From Burkholderia sp. USMB20 (GTDB lineage Bacteria > Pseudomonadota > Gammaproteobacteria > Burkholderiales > Burkholderiaceae): a stretch of DNA of 64,000 nucleotides. The stretch is from the NCBI RefSeq assembly GCF_000949135.2, contig NZ_JTAN02000021.1:1152999-1216998 (forward strand). The letters are read 5' to 3'. Positions within the stretch are counted from its first letter, which is position 1, and every line of letters starts with the position of its first letter. Under the pieces are notes generated by a model that did not search any database, was not told the origin of the DNA, and saw only the letters and a program-made list of their open reading frames with translations. Made by a program: the position numbers and the translations under genes. This document shows positions 29,047 through 37,257 of this stretch, in pieces.

Positions 29047-29864
29047 GCGCGCCCTCCGCCGAGCCCGAAATCCGCTGCCAGCGGCGGGCTCGTGTAATGA
29101 AATTTGAACGGGCCGTCCGGCGCGCCGTCGATGAACTGGCGCACGCTCGGGTCGGTCGATGCGCGCAGCTCGTCGGGCGTACCCTGCGCGAGCACGCCGC
29201 CGTTGGCCAGAAAATACACGTAGTCGGCGATCGCGAACGATTCCGGCACGTCGTGCGTGACGAGGATCGACGTCGCGCCGAGCGCCTCGTTCAGCGTGCG
29301 GATCAGGTTCGCGGTGATGCCGAGCGAGATCGGATCGAGGCCCGCGAACGGTTCGTCGTACATGATGAGCTGCGGGTCGAGCGCGATCGCGCGCGCCAGC
29401 GCGATGCGGCGCGCCATCCCGCCCGACACCTCGGACGGCATCAGGTCGCGCGCGCCGCGCAGGCCGACCGCGTTGAGCTTCATCAGCACCAGATCGCGGA
29501 TCAGGTCGTCGGGCAGGTCGGTGTGTTCGCGCAGCGCGAACGCGACGTTCTCGAACACGGACATGTCGGTAAACAGCGCGCCGAACTGGAACAGCATGCC
29601 CATCTTGCGGCGCAGCGCGTACAGGCCGTCGCGCGTCTGCGCGCCGACGTCGGCGCCGTCGAACAGCACCTGGCCGCGGCGTGCGCGCACCAGCCCGCCG
29701 ATCAGGCGCAGCACGGTCGTCTTGCCGCAACCCGACCCGCCCATGACGGCGACGACCTGGCCGCGCCCGAAGCGCATGTTCAGGTTCGACAGGACGAGGC
29801 GGTCGCCGTAGCCAAAGTCGACGTCGCGAAGTTCCAGCAGGGTCTCGGTAGGAGTGGGGCTCAC
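29043..29864 (-). CDS. mlaF: MlaF, ATPase subunit of the Mla transporter
   Basis: 273-residue ABC ATPase powering phospholipid movement by MlaFEDB. Walker A is [18 protein letters not shown], the signature [18 protein letters not shown], and Walker [16 protein letters not shown] with the H-loop [10 protein letters not shown]. It opens the mlaFEDACB block. A good sigma-70-like promoter lies 33 nt upstream (29897-29926). Unlike E. coli, mlaA is inside this operon here. Confidence 0.95.
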   Translation of the reverse strand: MSPTPTETLLELRDVDFGYGDRLVLSNLNMRFGRGQVVAVMGGSGCGKTTVLRLIGGLVRARRGQVLFDGADVGAQTRDGLYALRRKMGMLFQFGALFTDMSVFENVAFALREHTDLPDDLIRDLVLMKLNAVGLRGARDLMPSEVSGGMARRIALARAIALDPQLIMYDEPFAGLDPISLGITANLIRTLNEALGATSILVTHDVPESFAIADYVYFLANGGVLAQGTPDELRASTDPSVRQFIDGAPDGPFKFHYTSPPLAADFGLGGGRA

Positions 29865-29896
29865 GGAGCTGACAGTCCTTTTACGCAGAACGCCGA

Positions 29897-29926
29897 ATTA
29901 TAGGGCCTGCATTGGAATGATGTCGT
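29897..29926 (-). promoter_or_regulatory. Predicted promoter of the mla operon
   Basis: Minus-strand ACGACA (29921-29926) and TATAAT (29897-29902) with an 18-nt spacer, in the 84-nt gap between thiE and mlaF. The -10 is perfect and the -35 matches four of six positions. It could drive the whole run down to tatC. Confidence 0.55.
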
Positions 29927-29948
29927 GACGCCGTTCCGGGCCCTGCGG

Positions 29949-31073
29949 TCAATGATTGTCAAATTGTCGGGCAAAGCATTGCTGCAACGCAACAATCGCC
30001 GCCCGATAATCGATCGCGCCCGTTACCGCACTGACGACCGCGACGCTGCCGACGCCCGTCGCCAGCACGTCCGGCAACGCGTTGAGCCCCACGCCGCCGA
30101 TCGCGACGAGCGGCGCCCGCGCCCCCGCGAAGCGCGCATAGCGGGCAATCCTCGCCAGGCCCTGCGGCGGCGCCGCGACTGCCTTGGTCGCGGTCGCGTA
30201 GACGGGACCGAGCGCCAGATAGCTCGGGCGCTCGTGCAAGGCCCGCAACATCTCGTAATAACCGTGGCTCGACAGCCCGAGCCGCAGGCCGGCGCGCGCG
30301 ATCGCGGCCAGATCGGCCGTTTCCAGATCCTCCTGGCCCAGATGTACGCCGTACGCACCCTCTTCTACTGCGATCTGCCAGTGATCGTTGATGAACACGC
30401 GCGCATCGGGATAGCGGCGCCCTGCCGCGACCGCGCGCGCGATTTCCCGGCGCAATGCGTCCGGCTCCGCGCCTTTCACGCGCAGCTGCACGGTCCGCGC
30501 GCCGCAATCCAGCACGCGCTCGACCCATTCGGCATCCGGGACGACCGGATACAGGCCCAGTTGCGCGGGGCACGGCGGGAATGCCGGCTCCGGCGCGGCG
30601 GCCAGGCCGGCGACACGCGGAAACCGTGCCGCGTCGACCGGCCACGCATCGGCATCGCGCGTTTCGTCGCCGTCGCGCCACGCCAGCGCGAGCACCAGCG
30701 CGTCGATCGGCGCGAAACCGCAGTCGAGGAACGCGGCGAGCGCCGCGATCCAGTCGTCGGCGAGCGGATGCGCGGCTTCCAGCGCGTGGCGCACGCCCGC
30801 GGCATGCAGCACGGCGCCGCGCTCGTCGAATTCGATCGCGACCGCATCCGGCGATGCGGGGCGCGATGCGGCCGACGCGCGCGCCTGCGCGGCACGGTCA
30901 CCGGCCGACACGATCAGCACGTCGCCGTCGGCCGGCACGTCGGGCGCCACGACGCAGAGCCGCCACGGCGTCGTGCCGGCCGGCCAGTCGCCGAGGCGCG
31001 CGCGAATCCGCTCGGCCGCTTCGGCCAGCTCGTCGGCCGGCGGCCAGAAGGCATCGACGAAGCGCGCGCTCAT
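29949..31073 (-). CDS. thiE: Thiamine phosphate synthase with N-terminal extension
   Basis: Couples HMP-pyrophosphate and carboxythiazole phosphate to thiamine phosphate. At 374 residues it is about 160 longer than a usual ThiE. The ThiE barrel occupies about residues 168-374: TVQLRVKG (pyrophosphate contacts), FINDHWQIAVEEGAYGVHLG, the GLSSHG loop, LGPVYATATKAVAAPPQG and VAIGGVG. The N-terminal part is Ala-rich, and LADDWIAALAAFLDCGFAPI vaguely recalls the end of HMP-P kinase (ThiD), without catalytic motifs. ATG 31073 overlaps the thiG stop (ATGA). Confidence 0.92.
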   Translation of the reverse strand: MSARFVDAFWPPADELAEAAERIRARLGDWPAGTTPWRLCVVAPDVPADGDVLIVSAGDRAAQARASAASRPASPDAVAIEFDERGAVLHAAGVRHALEAAHPLADDWIAALAAFLDCGFAPIDALVLALAWRDGDETRDADAWPVDAARFPRVAGLAAAPEPAFPPCPAQLGLYPVVPDAEWVERVLDCGARTVQLRVKGAEPDALRREIARAVAAGRRYPDARVFINDHWQIAVEEGAYGVHLGQEDLETADLAAIARAGLRLGLSSHGYYEMLRALHERPSYLALGPVYATATKAVAAPPQGLARIARYARFAGARAPLVAIGGVGLNALPDVLATGVGSVAVVSAVTGAIDYRAAIVALQQCFARQFDNH

Positions 31074-31885
31074 GCGCCGCCCCCGTCCTGATGCCAGAAC
31101 GGCATCCCGACGACCGGCGTGCTCGCATGCGCGGTCTCGCGCGCATCCATCGGCCCGGCGAGGTAGGCCGCACGGCCGGCCTCGACGCCCTGCGCGAACG
31201 CGCGCGCCATGATCTCCGGGTGCGTGGCCTGCGACACGGCCGTGTTCAGCAGCACGCCGTCGAAACCCCACTCCATCACCTGGCACGCGTGCGACGGCAC
31301 CCCGAGCCCCGCGTCGACGATCAGCGGCACGTCCGGCAGCCGCTCGCGCAACACGCGCAGCCCGTACGGGTTCACGACGCCCTTGCCGGTGCCGATCGGC
31401 GCGCCCCACGGCATCAGCGCCTCGCAACCGACGTCGAGCAGGCGCCGGCCGATCACGAGATCCTCGGTGCAGTAAGGCAGCACCTTGAAGCCGTCCTTGA
31501 CCAGTTGCGCGGCCGCCTCGATCAGCCCGACCGGGTCGGGCTGCAGCGTATAGTCGTCGCCGATCAGCTCGAGCTTGATCCATTCGGTGTCGAACACCTC
31601 GCGCGCCATGTGCGCGGTCGTCACCGCCTCGGCGACGGTCTGGCAGCCGGCCGTGTTCGGCAGCAACGGCACCGCGTGACGCTTGAGCAGGTCGAAGAAA
31701 CCGGCCTCGGCGGTGCCGCCGGTCATCTGGCGGCGCAGCGCGACCGTCACCATCCCGGGGCGCGACGCGGCGATCGAGTCGGACAGCGACTGCAGCGACG
31801 GATAGCGCGACGTGCCGAGCAGCACGCGGCTTGCGAAGGTTTCGCCGTACAGCGTCAGCGCGTCGGCGGAAGTGAGGGACGTCAT
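31070..31885 (-). CDS. thiG: Thiazole synthase
   Basis: 271-residue TIM-barrel enzyme making the thiazole phosphate moiety from dehydroglycine, DXP and ThiS-thiocarboxylate. The Schiff-base lysine is expected in TEWIKLELIGDDYTLQPDP. Phosphate-site glycines are in MPWGAPIGTGKGVVNPYGL, and VDAGLGVPSHACQVMEWGFD is a strong family signature. The start is ATG 31885, 38 nt after thiS; the stop overlaps thiE. Confidence 0.96.
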   Translation of the reverse strand: MTSLTSADALTLYGETFASRVLLGTSRYPSLQSLSDSIAASRPGMVTVALRRQMTGGTAEAGFFDLLKRHAVPLLPNTAGCQTVAEAVTTAHMAREVFDTEWIKLELIGDDYTLQPDPVGLIEAAAQLVKDGFKVLPYCTEDLVIGRRLLDVGCEALMPWGAPIGTGKGVVNPYGLRVLRERLPDVPLIVDAGLGVPSHACQVMEWGFDGVLLNTAVSQATHPEIMARAFAQGVEAGRAAYLAGPMDARETAHASTPVVGMPFWHQDGGGA

Positions 31886-31923
31886 GTCGTTTTCCTGGAA
31901 GAGCGGGGGCGAACCGGCGGCGC

Positions 31924-32121
31924 TCAGCCGCCCGCGACGGGGTGCACCACGTCGAGCTTGTCGCCCGTCGCGAGCGCGCGCGCCGCATGCTGCGTGCGCG
32001 CGACGAAATTTCCGTTCAGCGCGACCGCGTACGGCGGACGCGCGCCGTACGCGGCGAGTGCGTCGGCCACCGTCGCGCCGTCGGGCAGCGTCAGCGTCTG
32101 TTGGTTGATCTGGATATCCAT
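31924..32121 (-). CDS. thiS: Sulfur carrier protein ThiS
   Basis: 65-residue ubiquitin-like sulfur carrier that is adenylated and thiocarboxylated at its C-terminal Gly-Gly. The sequence starts MDIQINQQTLTLPDGATVAD and ends DKLDVVHPVAGG, as expected. It lies between thiO and thiG. The activating ThiF-type enzyme is not in this window. Confidence 0.95.
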   Translation of the reverse strand: MDIQINQQTLTLPDGATVADALAAYGARPPYAVALNGNFVARTQHAARALATGDKLDVVHPVAGG

Positions 32122-32153
32122 GAGGCTTGATCGAATTCGGTCGGCGGCGCGCG

Positions 32154-33290
32154 TCAGGCCGGCTGGCGCGCGTCGTCGCGGTGATGAAGGAGCGTCGGCC
32201 AGCGCGCGGCATCGCGCCACGCGGCGAACGCGTCGGCATCGGCGAACGTGCCGCCGAGCGCGGCCTGCGCGAACGCGACCGCCGCATGCGCGACTTCCGG
32301 CGCGATCATGAAGCCGTGCCGGTACAGGCCGTTGACGGCAAGCGTCGTCGCGCCGTCCCAGATCACCGCCGGGCGATGGTCGGGCAGCGTCGGGCGGCAC
32401 TGCGCGTTGAGTTCGAGGATGCGTGCCTCGCCGAATGCCGGGTGCACGGAGAACGCCGCGCTCAGCAGTTCGAGCGCCGAGCGCACGCTGACGGGCGACA
32501 TGTCCTCGCCCTCCACCTCGGTTGCGCCGATCACGTACAGGTCGTCCTGTTTCGGCGCGATGTACAGCGGATAGCGCGGATGCAGCAACCGCACGGGCCG
32601 CGTGAGCCCGATGCCGGGCGCATGCACGCGCGCGACCTCGCCGCGGATGCCGCGCAGCGCGGGCAGCGCGGATTTCGCGCCGAGCCCGCGGCAATCGATC
32701 GTGAAATGCGCGTCGGGCCGGTTCGCGTCGTCGATCGTCGCGTGCCAGTGCAGCTCGACGCCGCGTTGCGCGAGGCCCGCCGCGAGCGCGCGCAGCGCCT
32801 GCCGGTTGTCGAGCTGCCCTTCGCGCGGCAGCATCAGGCCGCGCGCGAAGCGCCCCGCGAGCGCGGGCTCGGCCGCGTCGACCTGCGCACCGGCCAGCGC
32901 GACGAAGCCGCCGTCGAACAGCTCGGCCGGCGCGTTCGCGCGCACGCGCCGCTCGAACAACGGCGCCTCGGCACGATCCGCGTGATGCCAGACGACGAGC
33001 GTGCCGTGCTGCTGGAAGAACACCGGTTCGGGCAGTTCCGCGAGCCATTGCGGCCAGCGCGCGAGCGATGCGGCGCCGAGCTCGGTGATCAGCAGCTCGG
33101 CACTCGCCGCCTCGGCGAGCGGCGCGAGCATCGCGGCCGCGACCCACGCGGCCGACTGCTCGCCGTCCGGCCCGCCGCGTTCGTACAGCGCGACGCGATG
33201 CCCGTCGCCCGCGAGCCGCCACGCGATCAGGCGGCCGACGAGGCCGCCGCCGAGTACCGCGAAATCCGGCCGGGAAGCATGGAGATTCAT
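32154..33290 (-). CDS. thiO: Glycine oxidase ThiO (FAD-dependent)
   Basis: 378-residue flavoprotein of the DAO family. It oxidises glycine to dehydroglycine for thiazole synthesis in aerobes lacking ThiH. The FAD Rossmann motif is FAVLGGGLVGRLIAWRLAGD. YERGGPDGEQSAAWVAAAML is next, and the C-terminal flavin site is TTLAVNGLYRHGFMIAPEVA. ATG 33290 overlaps the end of a 43-residue upstream frame (ATGA). It is the first full enzyme gene of the riboswitch-controlled thiOSGE operon. Confidence 0.93.
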   Translation of the reverse strand: MNLHASRPDFAVLGGGLVGRLIAWRLAGDGHRVALYERGGPDGEQSAAWVAAAMLAPLAEAASAELLITELGAASLARWPQWLAELPEPVFFQQHGTLVVWHHADRAEAPLFERRVRANAPAELFDGGFVALAGAQVDAAEPALAGRFARGLMLPREGQLDNRQALRALAAGLAQRGVELHWHATIDDANRPDAHFTIDCRGLGAKSALPALRGIRGEVARVHAPGIGLTRPVRLLHPRYPLYIAPKQDDLYVIGATEVEGEDMSPVSVRSALELLSAAFSVHPAFGEARILELNAQCRPTLPDHRPAVIWDGATTLAVNGLYRHGFMIAPEVAHAAVAFAQAALGGTFADADAFAAWRDAARWPTLLHHRDDARQPA

Positions 33291-33418
33291 CGCGCCCCCT
33301 CCCCGCGAACCAGGCGGGCGCATGCGACGGACGTCGACGCGCGCACACGGTCCCGTGCAGACGCACGCGACAGCGGATCGGGAACAGCGCAAAAGACTGA
33401 AGATTGAGCGGTCATCAT
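33287..33418 (-). CDS. Possible 43-aa leader ORF upstream of thiO
   Basis: A short frame starting MMTAQSSVFCAVPD with GGAAGGA directly upstream, ending in TGA that overlaps the thiO ATG by 4 nt. Composition is Arg/Ser-rich and nothing was recognised. It may be a translated leader that couples thiO to the riboswitch-controlled ribosome site, or a chance frame. Two adjacent ATGs (33418, 33415) are possible; the second has more acceptable spacing. Confidence 0.35.
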   Translation of the reverse strand: MMTAQSSVFCAVPDPLSRASARDRVRASTSVACARLVRGEGAR

Positions 33419-33536
33419 TCCTTCCGTAACGCGCGACGCGCGTACCCAAAAGGACGAAACCGGCAGCAAAGGCCGGCCGGGCGGGACTCGGGCGCTGACC
33501 ATGTGGGATGGCGGCCAGCGCGGCCCGGCGGGATCA

Positions 33537-33643
33537 GAAACTTCCCTCGCCGGTATTACCCGGATCGGGTGCGAAGGGTCTTTCTCAGCCTCGCCGCGTT
33601 GCCCGGAACTGTCCGTCGGCCGCGCTCGAAGCACCCCTGTTTC
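33537..33643 (-). ncRNA. TPP riboswitch (THI element)
   Basis: Minus-strand RNA with the hallmark THI-box sequences in order: ACAGGGGTGC, GGCTGAGAAAGACCC, ACCCGATCCGGGTAATACCG and GCGAGGGAAG. GAAAC (33639-33643) and GTTTC (33537-33541) can close stem P1. It lies about 250 nt before thiO and should turn down the thi operon when thiamine pyrophosphate is bound. The long leader leaves room for a ribosome-site or Rho-dependent switch; no strong intrinsic terminator hairpin was noticed. Confidence 0.95.
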
Positions 33644-33916
33644 GTCGTCGGCCATTAGACCATAAAAGCGGAAAGCGCCGCAAACTGTCCCCTTGCGGCA
33701 AATTCGCCGTCGCGCCGCGCCGCTCTGGCACAATGCCCGCAGGCCGGCCGCGCGAGCGGCCGGTTGCCGCGTCACCGCCGGCCTTAAGTGCCGTTTAAGA
33801 CGCGCGGGCCACCATCCGGACGCCCGCCGTCAGTCGGCACCTCGTCCCGGCATGCCGTATCGCGGCGCGCGTCCGGCTCCGCCCGGCCCGCGCGCCGGCT
33901 ACTCATCAGGAAGCAC

Positions 33917-35686
33917 ATGACCCAATCGATCGATCCCGTCCGCTCCGCCTCCGACGCGCCGCAGGACGAGCGCCCGGTATCCGCATGGAGCCTCATCAAG
34001 CCCTACTGGGTGTCGTCCGAATGGAAAGTCGCGTGGGGGCTGCTGGTCACGATCATCGCGATCAACCTCTGCGTGGTCTGGATCAACGTCAAGCTGAACA
34101 AGTGGAACGCGCAGTTCTACAACGCGCTGCAGTCGAAGGACGTCCACGACTTCCCGAACCTGCTGATGCAGTTCTCCGCGCTCGCGTTCGGCTTCATCAT
34201 CCTCGCGGTGTACGGCCGCTACCTGCGCCAGATGCTCGGGTTCCGCTGGCGCCAGTGGCTGACCGACCGCTTTCTCGGCCAGTGGCTCGGCGATCGCGCG
34301 TTCTACCGGATCGAACGCGACCGCCTCGCCGACAACCCCGACCAGCGGATCACCGACGACCTCCAGTCGTTCGCGACGACGACGCTCGCGCTGTCGCTCG
34401 ACCTGCTGTCGACGGTCGTCACGCTCGTGTCGTTCATCACGATCCTGTGGTCGCTCGCCGGCGCGCTGACGCTCTCGCTCGGCGCAACGCCGATCACGAT
34501 CCCCGGCTACATGGTGTGGGCGGCCGCGCTGTACGCGGTGGTCGGCTCGCTGATCATCCAGAAGGTCGGTCACCCGCTCGTGTCGATCAACTACCAGCAG
34601 CAGCGCGTCGAGGCCGACTTCCGCTTCGGGCTGATCCGCGTGCGCGAGAACGCCGAGCAGATCGCGTTCTACGACGGCGAGAAAACCGAGACCGCCAACG
34701 CGCAGAGCCTGTTCACGCGCATTCGCGACAACTGGTGGCGCGTGATGAAGTACACGAAGCGCCTCACGTTCGTGCTGAGCTTCTACGGGCAGATCGCGAT
34801 CATCTTCCCGCTCGTCGTCGCGGCGCCGCGCTATTTCGCCGGCGCGTTCTCGTTCGGCGTGCTGATGCAGATCTCGTCCGCGTTCGGCACCGTCAGCGAT
34901 TCGTTTTCGTGGTTCATCAACAGTTACTCGACCCTCGTCGAATGGCGCGCCACCGTCAACCGTCTGCGTGAATTCAAGCGCGTGATGGGCACGTCTCACC
35001 TGAAGGAAAGCCTGTCGCCCGCGACCGAGCACGGCGGCATCAACCTGCACTACGTCGATGCCGCGAAGCTGTCGACGTCGTCGCTGAAGCTCGCGCTGCC
35101 GAACGGCAACGCGCTCGCGAACATCGGCAACGTGACGATCGAACCCGGCTCGCGCTGGCTCGTGATCGGCAAGTCGGGTTCCGGCAAGAGCACGTTCATG
35201 CGCGCGCTCGCGGGCCTCTGGCCGTTCGGCGACGGCGCGATCGACGCGCCGGTCGGCGCGCGGATGATGTTCGTGCCGCAGACGAGTTACCTGCCGATCG
35301 GCACGCTGAAAGCAGCGCTCACGTATCCGGCCGCGCCCGACACGTTCACCGACGACGCGTGCCGCGACGCGCTGCGCGCGTGCCGCCTCGAAGACTACGT
35401 CGAGCGCCTCGGCGAGACCGGCCACTGGACGCGCGTGCTGTCGCCGGGCGAACAGCAGCGTCTCGCCGGCGCGCGCGTGCTGCTGCACAAGCCGGACTTC
35501 CTGTTCCTCGACGAAGCGACGAGCGCGCTCGACGCCGACAACGAAGCGCGGCTCTACCACCTGTTCGCCGAACGGCTGCCGAAGGCAGCGATCGTCAGCA
35601 TCGCGCACCGCGAGTCGCTGGCCGCGTTCCACGTCGGCACGATCAACGTCGAACGCGTGAACGACAGCGACAAGGTCGCCGCGTAA
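33917..35686 (+). CDS. SbmA/BacA-like ABC transporter, fused permease-ATPase
   Basis: 589-residue half-transporter with an N-terminal membrane domain and a C-terminal ATPase. The membrane part (about residues 1-330, six helices) has the SbmA/BacA-like stretches VVWINVKLNKWNAQFYNALQ, FRWRQWLTDRFLGQWL and AFYRIERDRLADNPDQRITD. The ATPase has Walker A LVIGKSGSGKSTFMRALAGL, signature SPGEQQRLAGARVLL and Walker B FLFLDEATSALD. This group (YddA, mycobacterial BacA) is linked to peptide or cobalamin import; the substrate here is unknown. ATG 33917 has AGGAAG upstream; the frame to 33788 is rejected. Confidence 0.92.
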   Translation: MTQSIDPVRSASDAPQDERPVSAWSLIKPYWVSSEWKVAWGLLVTIIAINLCVVWINVKLNKWNAQFYNALQSKDVHDFPNLLMQFSALAFGFIILAVYGRYLRQMLGFRWRQWLTDRFLGQWLGDRAFYRIERDRLADNPDQRITDDLQSFATTTLALSLDLLSTVVTLVSFITILWSLAGALTLSLGATPITIPGYMVWAAALYAVVGSLIIQKVGHPLVSINYQQQRVEADFRFGLIRVRENAEQIAFYDGEKTETANAQSLFTRIRDNWWRVMKYTKRLTFVLSFYGQIAIIFPLVVAAPRYFAGAFSFGVLMQISSAFGTVSDSFSWFINSYSTLVEWRATVNRLREFKRVMGTSHLKESLSPATEHGGINLHYVDAAKLSTSSLKLALPNGNALANIGNVTIEPGSRWLVIGKSGSGKSTFMRALAGLWPFGDGAIDAPVGARMMFVPQTSYLPIGTLKAALTYPAAPDTFTDDACRDALRACRLEDYVERLGETGHWTRVLSPGEQQRLAGARVLLHKPDFLFLDEATSALDADNEARLYHLFAERLPKAAIVSIAHRESLAAFHVGTINVERVNDSDKVAA

Positions 35687-35697
35687 CCGCACAACAG

Positions 35698-35724
35698 AAG
35701 GCCGGCGCATGCCGCGCCGGCCTT
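35698..35724 (+). terminator. Hairpin after the SbmA-like gene, weak terminator
   Basis: AAGGCCGGCG / CGCCGGCCTT with a 7-nt loop, 12 nt past the stop. The tail CTCTTCC has few T residues, so intrinsic termination may be inefficient. It is followed almost directly by the minisatellite. Confidence 0.55.
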
Positions 35725-35736
35725 CTCTTCCGCGTC

Positions 35737-35856
35737 CTTCCCGTCTTCCCGTCTTCCCGTCTTCCCGTCTTCCCGCCTTCCCGCCTTCCCGCCTTCCCGC
35801 CTTCCCGTCTTCCCGTCTTCCCGTCTTCCCGTCTTCCCGTCTTCCCGCCTTCCCGC
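35737..35856. repeat. Minisatellite: 15 tandem copies of CTTCCCGY
   Basis: Fifteen head-to-tail 8-bp units with no gaps: CTTCCCGT four times, CTTCCCGC four times, CTTCCCGT five times, CTTCCCGC twice. It fills the space between the SbmA-like gene and the thpR stop codon, whose first base is the last base of the array. On the minus strand the unit reads RCGGGAAG, so thpR mRNA would carry a purine-rich 3' tail. The block-like spread of the two variants suggests growth by slippage or unequal exchange. It is not CRISPR, as there are no spacers. Confidence 0.95.
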
Positions 35857-36404
35857 TACGCCGGCACGATCGGCACCGACACGATCGGCACATGCGACAC
35901 GCCGTCGTGCGACAACCGGCTTTCAAATAGCGTCAGCGCGACGAAACGCAGCGCAACCGGCCGCCCGGTCGCGCCGCCGTGCGCGGGCTGCCCGTCCGCG
36001 TCGCGCGGCAGCCGCGCGAGCGTGACGTGCGGCCGGAACGGCCGGCGGTCGGCCGGCACGCCCAGCTCGCGCAGCAGCGAGGACAACTCGGCATTCAGCG
36101 CCGCACAGGCGGGATCGGGCGCGAGTTCCGCGACGATCAGCCTCGCGCGCGGCAGGCTCGGCCACCATGCAATCCGCTCGACCGGCTGCAACGGCAAAGC
36201 ATGCGCGGCCGCGAGCGCCGGCAGGCGTGCGGCCAGCGCGTCGCAACGCGCGCGTTCGATCGCGCCGATGAACGCGAGCGTCACGTGCAGTTGCGCGGGC
36301 AGCGTGCGCCGCGCGCCGCGGGTGACCGGCAGCGCGTGCAACGCATCGCGCGACGCCGTATCGGGCATCAGTGCGACGAACACACGGAGCCGGTCGCCGT
36401 TCAT
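35856..36404 (-). CDS. thpR: RNA 2',3'-cyclic phosphodiesterase (2'-5' RNA ligase family)
   Basis: 182-residue 2H phosphoesterase. The two catalytic H-x-T-x motifs are in PAQLHVTLAFIG and FRPHVTLARLP, at about residues 40 and 125. Such enzymes open 2',3'-cyclic phosphates and can join tRNA halves in vitro. ATG 36404 gives normal length and overlaps the stop of the upstream AgcS remnant (ATGA). The end VPIVSVPIVPA is a short repeat, and the stop codon borders the minisatellite. Confidence 0.92.
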   Translation of the reverse strand: MNGDRLRVFVALMPDTASRDALHALPVTRGARRTLPAQLHVTLAFIGAIERARCDALAARLPALAAAHALPLQPVERIAWWPSLPRARLIVAELAPDPACAALNAELSSLLRELGVPADRRPFRPHVTLARLPRDADGQPAHGGATGRPVALRFVALTLFESRLSHDGVSHVPIVSVPIVPA

Positions 36405-36703
36405 GACTCGCGCACCGCCACGCGTGCTTCGGCCACCACTTCGACAGGCGCCGCTCGCTGCGGCAGCGGGCCGTGCTCGCCCCACACGTCGGCCGGCAGC
36501 ACGTGAGCGAGTTCGGGAACGAACGCCGACGACATCCCGACGAGCGCCGTCATCCACATCCGGAAGATCGCGCCCGCCCCGCCGACCGTCAGCGCGACCG
36601 CGACGCCGGCCATGTTGCCGGCGCCGGGCAGCAGTGCGATCAGCACGTCATTCCACAACACGCCGTTGGCGGCGTCGATCAACCCATGCACGAATGCCTC
36701 CAT
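36401..36703 (-). pseudogene. Remnant of an AgcS sodium/alanine symporter
   Basis: A 100-codon frame whose start MEAFVHGLIDAANGVLWNDV and middle GVAVALTVGGAGAIFRMWMT plus ALVGMSSAF are characteristic of alanine/glycine:cation symporters, normally 450-500 residues. About 50-60 residues are missing between LIALLPGAG and NMAGVAVALTVGG (junction near 36620), and everything after ~residue 63 is unrelated sequence (PELAHVLPADVWGEHGPLP). Point changes from the usual family sequence are also seen (GGAGAIFRMW for GGPGAIFWMW). It keeps an open frame and a 4-nt overlap with thpR, but cannot be a working transporter. Confidence 0.82.
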
Positions 36704-37257
36704 CCAGAGTCGTTGTAAATGGGGTCGTCATACGCGGCGGCCGTGCGAACGCGGCGAAGACAGTTCTCAATGGGTATTACAAAACGAAAGGCTTCGAAAT
36801 CGCGAAACGAAACATCAACGCCCGATGTGATCAGGTTAGGCGACGCTTCGGGAAGATGCGGGACGCGCAACGGGGGGAGCGAGCGGCGCATGCATGCCTG
36901 GAACTCGTGTGTGCCGCGAAGCCACGCACTTCGTCACGCGGAGTGGTTGGCGCGGCGCCAAGTAGCGATCCAGTCCGAAAATAGCGCGGTGGGCGATTCG
37001 CGGCTTTTCGCACCGGAAAACGTTCGCAATAGCGGAGCGCCAAATAGAAATCACGACGAAAAACAGAACCCGCCATTGAACCGGCTTTTCATGCCATCCG
37101 ATTAGCCATGGAAAATTTCTCAAAACGCGAGCATGCCAAAGCAGAAATTAATGCGGCGAACCGAAGCGGTTTTCCAGGTCACGGCATTCGCGCACGGAAT
37201 GGGCCGCCCCCCTTGCCGCCACGGGCACCACCTTCCCGTGGCGACAACGAACCGTTC
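36704..37257. other. 554-nt region with no convincing gene
   Basis: Lies between the AgcS remnant and the lectin-like gene. Short frames on both strands have no protein-like pattern or ribosome sites. Composition is mixed and AT-richer than the core genome, so decayed or imported DNA is likely. No IS ends were recognised. Confidence 0.45.

Noticed and set aside
35737-35856. CRISPR-like repeat array
   Set aside because: Units are contiguous 8-mers with no spacers and no cas genes nearby.
35709-35930. A 73-codon frame encoding repeated RLPVFPSS-type units
   Set aside because: It is simply the translation of the 8-bp minisatellite, with no ribosome site.
36719-37105. A 128-codon plus-strand frame in the gene-poor region
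   Set aside because: No ribosome site, no hydrophobic or domain pattern, and Arg/Asn/Ser-rich composition.
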